Shown here: positions 17,876-27,306 of the stretch, one piece after another | Layout: each line of letters starts with the position of its first letter | Position numbering within the stretch: the stretch's first letter is position 1 | Origin: Polyangiaceae bacterium | Lineage (GTDB): Bacteria; Myxococcota_A; Polyangia; Polyangiales; Polyangiaceae | DNA length: 64,000 nucleotides | Direction of reading: 5' to 3' | Assembly: GCA_016719945.1 (NCBI GenBank) | Contig: JADJYE010000008.1 | Span: 248,001 to 312,000, forward strand | Notes under the pieces: model-generated | Databases searched by the model: none | What the model saw: only the letters and a program-made list of their open reading frames with translations | What the model was told of the DNA's origin: nothing | Program-made: the position numbers and the translations under genes

Positions 17876-18974
17876 CCAGCACCGCCTTCACAAGATCGTA
17901 CGCAGTCTCGCCGACTTCGAGATCCGGCTCGAGCCTCTCGATGCGCGAGTGACCCCCTGCGGGATCGCGCCACATGCGCCATGCTGCATCGGCAGCCACG
18001 TAGTTGATCGCCTCGGGATGGTGCGAGATCCCACGGAGCTGGCGGGCCTCGCTCGTGATGTAGTCGGTGACGGCGCGGAGCCACGGCTGGATCTCCCGCG
18101 GGGAGAGGTAGTTCTCGACCTCATCGAGGGTAATGAGCCCCGCCTTTTGGAGCCGAAGTGGAAGGCGCCGTAGAGAGCGATGAGCAGACGCTGGCCGTCC
18201 GACAGCCGCGTCCAAGGGAGCTCGTGGTCCTTGCCGCTGAAGGCGAAGCGAATGAGGAGGTCCTTCACGTCGGAGGTGACCTGCTTCAAGCGGAGCTGGT
18301 CGAAGCCGACGATCGCCCTCTTCAGGTCGGCGCGCAGCGCCAGCGCGGCGTCCGGATCCTCCTGCACGCCGGAGCGATACCAGCTCGCGAAGTTGGACAG
18401 ATCCTTCTCGAGCCACGAGGCCTCGACGGCGGTGTCCGCACCGAGGCGTTGGGGGTCCGGTTTCAAGGACCAGATCGTTGAGAGGGCGTCGCGGAAGGCG
18501 ATGATGCTCCGGTTCTCGGGGCGGGGTTCGAGAGCTGAGATGAAGGAGCGGCGGCGGTCGAAGGCGACGGTAGTGCGGGGAGCCGGCGTGGGAGGGTCGC
18601 CGAAGAGCTCGACTTTCCCGCCGTCGGAGCGGTAAAGCAGCCCGGCCGATGAGCTCAGCTCCTCGCGAATGCAAGCCTCTCGTCTGTGAGCGCGCAGCTC
18701 ACACGGTAACGGAACGAGTTGGAGCGGTGCTCGAGCTCGACCTCGATCACCTGCTCGCTCCGTTCGCCCTCGGGCGACCATTTGGTGATTGTCGTGGGGA
18801 AGCCCGTCTCGCCAAACGACTTGCCTTCGACGGCAATGTCCCGGAGCAGCCAGATCGCCTCGACGAGCGCGCTCTTCCCGGCGCCGTTCTCTCCGACCAA
18901 CACGCAGACGGGCGGGGACGCCACTCAAGTTCACGGAGGGTCCGGTAGTTGTGAACGTAGATGCGCTTGAGCAT
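17868..18974 (-). CDS. OLD/AAA_21-type ATPase, reading frame broken by three indels
   Basis: Joining three frames gives an intact ATPase of about 369 residues. It starts MLKRIYVHNYRTLRELEW. Walker A is LVGENGAGKSALVEAIWLL, an ABC-like signature is LSDGQRLLIALYGAFHFG, Walker B is LITLDEVENYLSP, and SHHPEAINY is the H-loop. The frame changes at about 18914-18917 (a G-run one base short), 18661 and 18152. Each is repaired by adding one base, and the homology then continues without a gap. Such ATPases act as sensors in toxin or defence pairs (OLD, PARIS, RloAB-like). The downstream TOPRIM-like gene overlaps it. Either the gene is a recent pseudogene or the indels are assembly errors. Confidence 0.7.
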
Positions 18975-19132
18975 GGGTCCTCGGCACCGGGTGGGGCCCG
19001 CGTGCGTGGCGGAAGACTAGCGGAGCGCCTCGGGGGCTGCACCTTGCCGCGGAGCGCCCGCTACGTCGGCGTCGCGCTCGGCGAGGACGTGAGCGACGAA
19101 GAGCTCTTCAACACCAAGCCGGCCGAGATTCT

Positions 19133-19510
19133 TCAGGACGCGGACGAGAGGTACGCGCGCGCCTTTGGGCGAGCGCCGATGGCCGCTTCGCGGGGCAGGC
19201 GCGCGCCCACGCCCACGCCCTCCCGCGTGACCCGCACCAGCACGCCGATGACGGCGCCGAGCCGGCGGAGCAGCGATGGATCGGTCGCGCCATAGCCGAG
19301 CGCGTCCGCGACCTGCAGGCACGCGGTGACCTCGCGGGCGGAGCCCATGGCACTGAGATAACGCTGGCGCCGCGTGCCACCCGCGTTGCCGCTGGCCTCT
19401 GCCATGTTGAGCGCGACGCTGGCCGCGGCGCGGCGCAGCTGCCGCGCGAGGTCCGTGTCCCGCGCCTCAACCGCCGACAGCTCCGGCCTCAAGTCCCGAA
19501 GCACACCCAT
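19133..19510 (-). CDS. Four-helix-bundle protein (S23/TIGR02436-like)
   Basis: A 125-residue all-helical protein. The signature ARQLRRAAASVALNMAEASGN, followed by RRQRYLSAMGSAREVTACLQVADALGY, is that of the four-helix-bundle family first seen in rRNA intervening sequences and related to the Avd accessory proteins of diversity-generating retroelements. Start ATG 19510 gives MGVLRDLRPELSAVEARD; the family often begins a little earlier with a Phe/Leu-rich helix, so the N-terminus may be shortened. No reverse transcriptase or rRNA gene is nearby. Function unknown. It lies upstream of the ATPase pair on the same strand, about 160 bp away. Confidence 0.7.
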   Translation of the reverse strand: MGVLRDLRPELSAVEARDTDLARQLRRAAASVALNMAEASGNAGGTRRQRYLSAMGSAREVTACLQVADALGYGATDPSLLRRLGAVIGVLVRVTREGVGVGARLPREAAIGARPKARAYLSSAS

Positions 19511-19563
19511 TTAGTCCGAGTAGATACGAAGCATGACGACCTCCCGCGCCGCCGACGACGTGC

Positions 19564-19648
19564 CGGCTCGGGCGCAGCCCCGCAAGCCCGAGCCGCCCCA
19601 CCTCGCACCTCGAAGTCCCCCCCGCGAGCGCAGCGAGCAAGGGGGGAC
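19564..19648. repeat. Two adjacent inverted repeats (hairpins)
   Basis: The first has perfect 10 bp arms, CGGCTCGGGC at 19564-19573 and its complement at 19586-19595, with a 12-base loop. The second pairs GTCCCCCC (19615-19622) with GGGGGGAC (19641-19648), enclosing an 18-base loop. They lie in a 233 bp gene-free gap between the four-helix-bundle start and the AgmX-tail gene's stop. Possible roles are transcription termination or a mobile-element scar; no T-run follows either. Confidence 0.6.
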
Positions 19649-19680
19649 CGGGCGCGCGCAGCGCGCCCGAGGAAGGCATC

Positions 19681-19743
19681 GCCCACGCCCACGCCTACGC
19701 CCACGCTCATGCTCACCCTCACGCTCGCGCCTACGCTCACGCC
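19681..19743. repeat. Degenerate hexamer repeat, CACGCC/CACGCT type
   Basis: About ten imperfect copies of a 6 bp unit (mostly CCCACG, CTCACG or CCTACG) run directly up to the stop codon of the AgmX-tail gene on the minus strand. Low-complexity repeats like this are prone to length variation and to assembly error. Confidence 0.7.
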
Positions 19744-22700
19744 CTAGAACATCCCGGTGGGCACGTTTGCGACGGCCGCGGTCGCGCGCGCGCCGCGGGT
19801 CGTCTCGCTGACCTTCGTCTGACCGCCGACCGTGAGGGTGACGCGCGCCAGCGCTGCGTCCGAGCCGCCGACGAGCAGCGCCTTGAACGAGCCGCCGTTG
19901 AAGGCCGGCGCGCCGCTGCGCCCGGCCGCGTTCGGCAGGAGGTCGGACACGACGCCGCCGCGCCCGTCGACGATGACGACCCTCGGGCATGCGGCCTTCG
20001 CGCCGTCGCACGTGACCTTGGCGACGACCTCGGAGTGTCGGGCCGCGGGCGGGCTGTACGCCGGCGCCATGCCGCGCTCGAGCGCCTCGCGCAGACTCTT
20101 GAGCGGCTGAGCGGAAGCCTCCGCGAGCTCCGAAAGGACGACGTCGCGCTCGCGCAGGACGCGGGCCCGGCAGCGCAAGGCCTCGGCCTGGACCCGCGGG
20201 TCGGCGCCGAGCTCGGCGGCCGAGATCCAGTGCGCGCAGGCCCGTGGCTCGTCGTTCGCGGCCTCCAGCGACGCCGCCACTCGAGCGTGGACGACGGCGC
20301 TGGTGGGTGACAGCTCGGCGAGCGCCTGGATCTCCCACAGCGCCTGCGCTTCATCGCCGCTGGCGATCAGCGCGGAGGCGAGGAGCTCCCGCGCGAGCGC
20401 GCCATCGGGGTCGACGTCCGCGAAGGCCCGCGCGCTCACGACCGCGTCGGCGAAGCGTCCGGCGGCGAGCTGCGCTCGCACGAGCTCCGTCCGCCGCCTG
20501 CGGCTGGTCGGCTCACGCTTCACGGCCTCCTCGAGCGCCGTGAGGTGCTGGGGCGAGCCCTTCATCCACCCGTCGTCACCCTGGCTCAGGCCGATCCCGA
20601 ACGGCGTGCCCTTGAACGCGACCAGCGGCGAAGAGCTGGCGCCGTCGGGCGAGAAGGCGAGGGGTGAGACGACGGTGACCCCGCCGCCCTCCGGCTGCGG
20701 AAATGACATCCTCTTGAAGGCGTCCACGACGCACGCGACGACCTGCGCGTTCTGGACCGTCGAGCCCGCGCTCGCCGCGGACGTGACGCTGCCGCTCGGC
20801 CCGATGGTGAAGCGCACGACGATCCGGCCCGAGAGGGTCGGATCGAGCTGAAGACCGCGCTGGTAGCACATGCGGAAGCGCCCGGTCTGCATGCGCATGA
20901 TCCTGCGGATGACCTCCGGCGGGAGGCTGCCCGCGGTGGAAGCCACGCCCATGGTGACCTTCGGCTGGCTCGACGCGTGAGAGCCCGAAGCGAGCCCCGA
21001 ACCCGTCCCCGCGCCGGACCCGACCTGCCCTCCGGACACCTGAGCGCCGCTGCCCCCGAGCGTGAACGGCGCCGAGAACGAGCCGGAGGGCGGCGGGACG
21101 TTCGCCGCGACCGCGCCATAGCCGAGCCCCGTCCCCGTCGTGCCGCCGCTGCCCTCGAGAGCGAGCGACGCTCCGCTGGACGCGCCGCGCGTGCGCTCGA
21201 TCCCGAAGGCCGCGAACATCGCGTCGTTCTCGAGCACGAGCATCGAGGTATGCCGCGACAGCACGAAATACTGCGTCGACAGCGCCGTGACCTCGGCGAC
21301 GTGCTCCTCCGACGCCTCCAGGCGCTCGATCTTCGCGCGCGCGAAGGAGCGCGTGGCGTAGCCTCGCGCCCCTTCGCGGCTCGAGATCGGCCGCGACAAG
21401 CGCACGGCACCCGCCGCAGCCGCGGCCTCGACGCTCACCTCGCCCTCGCCTCGACCGAGCACGAACAGCTCGAGCTCGTCGCCGAGCCGCGCGGCTGCCG
21501 GCGGGTCGATCGCGAGCACCATCCCCTCGGGCAGCGTCACCCTCAGGTCTCGGAGCGCCGGCCGATCGAGCCCCGCGGCGATCTCGGCGAGCTCGCGGGG
21601 CTCGCCAGGCTCGAGCAGATCCACGGTCGCCTCGAGCGCCTCGGCGATCGCGCGCAGGCTCGGCGCGTCGATGTTCCGCCCCGTGCCGACCAGACGAACG
21701 TCGGCGGGCCACCTGGCGAGCGCACGCGTCACGCGCGCCGCGATCTCGGCCCCCCGGATCGGCCCAGCGCTGGCGACGCCGTCGCCGACGTAGACGAGCT
21801 GCCCCAGCGGTTGGCCAGCCAGGCGCTCGAGCCCCGCCTCGAGCCCTCCTGCGACGTCGCTCGAGCCGCGCGCGGCGCGAGCTCGCAGCCACGCGCGGGC
21901 GCGAGCGACGTCCACCTCGGCGGCGGTGACGAGGCCCGTGCTGGGGAAGCTCTCGCACGCGCTGTCGCACGCGATCAGCGCGAACCGCTGATCCTCGGAC
22001 ATCCCGTCGAGCAGCCGCTCGGCGAGCGCGCGCCCCGTTCGCAGCGACGCTTCGGTCTGGCTCGCGCTCGTGTCGAGCACGATCACGCGGTTCGGCTCGA
22101 CGGTGCCTGCCGACGGCGCGACCGCCCCGGGCTCGAGCCAGACCGTGAGCACGCCGGCGCCGTCGATCATCGGCGCGCAGGGCGCGTCGAGGCAAGGCAG
22201 AGAAGGCTCGACGACGAGGCGCGCCCCCGAGCCTCTCTGACGTCCGGTAGCGCACGATGAAATCTCCCGTCGGCGCGAAGCCCGAGGCTTCGAACGTCAC
22301 GTCCGTAGAGCTCGCGCCGCTCTCGATCTTCGCCGCGTAGCCCGGCGACTCCACGTTGGTCACGCCCCCGTCGAGGTGGACCCGAGCGCTCAGCCGGCCG
22401 ACCTCGGTGCCGTGTCCAGCCGACGCGAGCGGGTAGCGGATCTCTGCGCGCCCATCGAGCTCGGCCACTCGCTGCTCGAGGCGGACGCGCACGGTTCGCG
22501 TCGCGCGCGGCCCGATCGGGAAGATCTTGAGCGAGAGCTCGCAGCCCATCACCCACTCGAGCAAGGCCGGATCGCGGGGCCGCACCGTGTCGTCGACGAT
22601 GCCCTTGAAGATCCGCGCTGCGCGCCCGCGCTCGACCATCTCCGCGGCGACCGGCTGGCCGTCGACCCACAGCGTGAGGTCGGTGACGCTCGCGCCGGGA

Positions 22701-23485
22701 GGCACGGGAAACAAGAACCTGCCCTCGAGGGTCTCGCCGGTCGTGTTCTCGAAGACCTCATCGATGGTCGTGGTCGCGACCCCGTCTCGGACGTCGATCG
22801 AGAGGTCGTGTCGAGCGAGCGCGACCCCTCCCATGACCTCCTCGCGCCCTGGCCGCCGCGCGGTCATCCTCCCGAGCCCGCGCGTGCGCTCCGCGACGTT
22901 GGGCTCGTCGATCTCCACGACGGGCGGCGTCAGGTAGTCGACCGTGGCAGGGCCGTCGGGCGACAGCTCGACGGCCTGCCCCCTCGCGAGCGAGAGCGAG
23001 CGCGGGCCGTCGCTCAAGGTCGCGCGCCCGCGCGCCACCTCGAGCGTCGCCCTGCCCGGGCCGACCGACACTTGCAAAGACGCCCGGCCCGGCTCGAGCT
23101 CGAGCGCGCGCCCGAAGACCCAGAGCGTCCCCGCGCCCGCTGCCTCGGCCCGCGAGAGCTCGACGTCTCCGCGGATCACCTCGGCGCCGTCGGCGTCGAT
23201 CATGATCTCGGCGCCGGGCGACAGCGTCATGCGAGACTCCCCGAGGAGCAGACGCAGCTCACGGCCGAGGCTGAGCACGCGCCCGCTGCCCACCTCGTCA
23301 CCGGCCTCCACCGCCACACACGCCCGAACCTCCGCGCAGTAGAGCGGGAGCTGGGTCCCCGGCGCGACGGACACGGCCTCGATCGTCGCGACGACGTCGT
23401 CGACTTCGGGTGGGGCGCTGTCGCTGGCGCAGCCCCCGAGGCCAATACCCAACGCCAGGCCCCAGGCCCACGAGCGCGTCGCCAT
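19744..23485 (-). CDS. AgmX-tail lipoprotein with FecR, VIT, VWA and TPR regions (paralogue 2), one frameshift
   Basis: About 1246 residues once one base is removed from the C-run at 22224-22228; SERLGARLVVEP then reads through. Order: signal peptide with lipobox LGGC; FecR-like beta domain (VEAGDEVGSGRVLSLG, LSRAEAAGAG); VIT domain (VFENTTGETLEGRFLFPVPPGASVTDLTLWVDG); VWA domain (RVIVLDTSASQTEASLRTGRALAERLL); a Gly/Ser-rich linker; the AgmX/PglI-type domain (RFRMCYQRGLQLDPTLSGRIVVRFTIGPSG, VVACVVDAFKRMSFP); then TPRs. The start is ATG 23485; the frame extends upstream without a signal sequence. It is divergent from the FHA regulator, which may control it. Confidence 0.8.
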
Positions 23486-23523
23486 AGGCCAACAGGGACA
23501 GCGGCGCCTCGCGGAGGTTCCCT

Positions 23524-23540
23524 GCAACGTTGCGCGCAAC
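23524..23540. promoter_or_regulatory. Overlapping palindromes between divergent genes (candidate operator)
   Basis: GCAACGTTGC (23524-23533) and GTTGCGCGCAAC (23529-23540) are perfect palindromes sharing five bases. They sit in the 101 bp gap between the AgmX-tail lipoprotein (minus) and the FHA sigma54 activator (plus). The placement suits an operator read by a dimeric regulator. No regulator is known to bind it, and palindromes of CG-rich words arise easily in such DNA. Confidence 0.4.
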
Positions 23541-23586
23541 GGCGAGCCTCCGACTCTTTCAGCAGCCTGTTAGAGTCGAGCCTCCC

Positions 23587-24969
<1,383 letters not shown>

Positions 24970-24990
24970 TCGCTCGCGCCGGCAGGGCGG

Positions 24991-25818
24991 CTACTTCTTG
25001 TCGCCGCCCTTGTCGTCCTTCTTCTCGTCCTTCTTGATGGGGCCCGCGTCGCCGGCCGAGTCGCCGCTCGGCGCCTGCACGACAGAGTCGGAGTCGATCG
25101 GCTTGGCCGGGGCGGGCTTGTAGCGATCGAAGTCGTCGCCGGTCGGGTTGAACGGGCGCAGCGGCGGGATCTTCGGCTTCGGCGGGTGCTTGAGCAGGTA
25201 CAGCTCCTCCGCCGAGAGCACGGTGAGGGTCATGCCGCCATCGAGCGCGTTCTTCGGGCCGTAAGGGCGACCGTCGACCTCCATCACGTGGAACTCGGTC
25301 CTGCGGTTCTCTTGTCGACCGGGCTCGGTGTCGTTGGGGCCGATCGGCTTCTTCTCGCCGAACCCGACCGCGACGAGGCGAACGTGGTCGATCCCATTTT
25401 CGACCAGCCAATGGCACACCGCCAGCGAGCGCTTCGCGGACAGCTCCTGGTTGTGGTCGTCGCTCGCGCGGCTGTCGGTGTGGCCCTCGACGCGCAGGCG
25501 CGTGACCCAGGGGTTGCTGACGAGGAAGGCGTGCAGGTCCTTCAAGACCTTCTCGCTCTCCTTGCGGATGGTCGCCCGGTCGGTGTCGAAGACGATCTTG
25601 CCCTTGATGTAGACGCGCGTATCGCCGGGCCTGTTCGGATCGAAGACCGCGTTGGGGTCGAACCAATCGGGAGGTGGCTGGCGGAACGCCAGGTTGGGCA
25701 CCGGGTTCGGAGGCAGCCGGTGATCGGCGCACGCGGAGACCGCGGTGGCGCCCAGCGTGACGGCGAGCGTCGCGACCAGTGGAGAGGTTGCCGAGCCGGG
25801 CTTCTTGGAAGGGTCCAT
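24991..25818 (-). CDS. OmpA family peptidoglycan-associated protein
   Basis: A 275-residue envelope protein with an N-terminal hydrophobic signal segment (LVATLAVTLGATAVSACADH; the Cys suggests lipidation) and a C-terminal OmpA-like domain. The latter shows IVFDTDRATI, VEGHTDSRASDDHNQELSAKRSLAV and GFGEKKPIGPNDTEPGRQENRRTEF, the residues that bind diaminopimelate in peptidoglycan. The last 60 residues are Lys/Asp-rich. It is convergent with the FHA activator (21 bp apart) and divergent from the gene at 25951. Confidence 0.88.
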   Translation of the reverse strand: MDPSKKPGSATSPLVATLAVTLGATAVSACADHRLPPNPVPNLAFRQPPPDWFDPNAVFDPNRPGDTRVYIKGKIVFDTDRATIRKESEKVLKDLHAFLVSNPWVTRLRVEGHTDSRASDDHNQELSAKRSLAVCHWLVENGIDHVRLVAVGFGEKKPIGPNDTEPGRQENRRTEFHVMEVDGRPYGPKNALDGGMTLTVLSAEELYLLKHPPKPKIPPLRPFNPTGDDFDRYKPAPAKPIDSDSVVQAPSGDSAGDAGPIKKDEKKDDKGGDKK

Positions 25819-25950
25819 CGCGTCTCGACTGATCGTGTCTGAAGGCAGGGCGCCCCCGCAAGTTCGCAGCGCGTCCCGAGAAAGAATCTTGGATATCGCC
25901 GCTCCCTTCGGCCTTGCGGGCCCACGCCTACGGAGGCGACCATAGGCGCC

Positions 25951-26208
25951 ATGTCCCTCTCCGTATTCGAAGTTCACCTCACCCCCGGCGCCATCGTGGA
26001 CGAGCTGCTCTCCGAGGAGGTGAAGCGGGAGACCCAGGCCCAGGTGATGACCATCGCCGAGGCCAAGAAGGTGGGGTTCGGAGGCATGCCGGACCTGGGC
26101 CCGAACGTCCGCCTGATCGCGGTGGCGAAGCGCGACGGGGGCTGGATCCAGAAGGTCCTCGAGGCGAGCCACATCGTCTCGGCCTTCCGCATCCACCACG
26201 TAGACTGA
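25951..26208 (+). CDS. Small hypothetical protein, 85 residues
   Basis: A compact 85-residue protein (MSLSVFEVHLTPGAIVDELL, ending AFRIHHVD) with no signal peptide or membrane segment. I do not recognise the family. Its clean start and stop, isolation from longer frames and G/C-rich third positions support it as real. It lies in the gap before larE, on the same strand and about 80 bp upstream, so it may share larE's transcript. Confidence 0.65.
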   Translation: MSLSVFEVHLTPGAIVDELLSEEVKRETQAQVMTIAEAKKVGFGGMPDLGPNVRLIAVAKRDGGWIQKVLEASHIVSAFRIHHVD

Positions 26209-26291
26209 GCCCCCGAGCGTTGCACGACTGAACGCGCGAGCCGAGGGCCCGCTCGCTCGCGTCCGCCTCGCGACGTGATAAGCACCAGGTC

Positions 26292-27158
26292 GTGAGCACC
26301 ACCGACGAACGGCTCTCGCAGCTCGACGGGCTGCTCGAGACCCTCGGCAGCGTCCTCGTCTGCTACTCGGGCGGTGTCGACAGCGCGTTCCTCCTCGCCG
26401 CCGCCAAGCGCGTGCTCGGCGCGCGCGCCATCGGGATGACCGCGGTCTCACCGAGCCTCGCGCCCGCGGAGCTCGACGACGCGGTCCGCGTCGCGCGGGA
26501 GATCGGCGCGGATCATCGGGTCGTCGAGTCGGCCGAGATCCACGACCCGAGCTACCAGAAGAACGCCCCCGATCGCTGCTTCTACTGCAAGAGCGAGCTG
26601 TATCGAATCGCCGAGCAGCGCCGGGTCGAGTGGGGGCTCGCCCACGTCGTCAACGGCACCAACGTCGATGACCTCGGCGACTATCGGCCGGGCCTCGAGG
26701 CCGCGAAGAACGCCGGGGTGCGGAGCCCTTTCGTCGAGCTGGGCATGACCAAAGAAGACGTGCGCGAAGGGGCGCGCCGCGCAGGCCTCGGCATCTGGGA
26801 CAAACCCGCCGCCGCTTGCCTGTCGAGCCGCATTCCGTTTGGCACGTCGGTGACGCCGGAGCGGCTCGAGCGCATCGGACGCTTCGAAGCCTCGCTCCGC
26901 GGGCTCGGGTTTCGCCGCGTGCGCGTCCGGTACCACGCGGTCGGCTCCGATCAGGACAAGGCCTTCGCACGGATCGAGCTCGACCCTTCGGAGATCCCCA
27001 GAGCGTGCAGCGAGGGTGTCCGTGAGGCGATCGTCGAGGCGGGCACCCGCGCCGGCTTCCTGTACGCGGCCGTCGATCTGCGCGGCTACCGGGTGGGGAG
27101 CCACAACGAAGCGCTCGACCTCGCGCCCCGCGGCCGCGCCCTCCCGGTGGTCCGTTAG
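26292..27158 (+). CDS. larE: ATP-dependent sacrificial sulfur transferase LarE
   Basis: A 288-residue PP-loop protein. SGGVDS (26-31) is the ATP-binding pyrophosphatase motif, DRCFYCKSELY follows at about 94-103, and PAAACLSSRIPFGT places a Cys at residue 176, the position of the sulfur donor in LarE of Lactobacillus plantarum. LarE supplies sulfur from its own cysteine to the nickel-pincer nucleotide of lactate racemase. No larA, larB or larC is in this window, so the enzyme served here may be another NPN-dependent racemase encoded elsewhere. Start is a GTG (MSTTDERLSQLDGLLETLG). Confidence 0.92.
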   Translation: MSTTDERLSQLDGLLETLGSVLVCYSGGVDSAFLLAAAKRVLGARAIGMTAVSPSLAPAELDDAVRVAREIGADHRVVESAEIHDPSYQKNAPDRCFYCKSELYRIAEQRRVEWGLAHVVNGTNVDDLGDYRPGLEAAKNAGVRSPFVELGMTKEDVREGARRAGLGIWDKPAAACLSSRIPFGTSVTPERLERIGRFEASLRGLGFRRVRVRYHAVGSDQDKAFARIELDPSEIPRACSEGVREAIVEAGTRAGFLYAAVDLRGYRVGSHNEALDLAPRGRALPVVR

Positions 27159-27306
27159 GCGCTCCCAGTCTCCAGGTCCATGACGCAGGTGTGACGCGCA
27201 CGGAACGATTCAGGGTTTCCCAGCGAAACCAATCACTTTATGCTGGCGGCCCGGTTCGTGACAAGCGAGCTGGCGGGGCAACGAAACCGTTCACAAGGGG
27301 CGCCAG

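Noticed and set aside
19133..19510. Avd accessory protein of a diversity-generating retroelement
   Set aside because: No reverse transcriptase, template repeat or variable repeat is seen.
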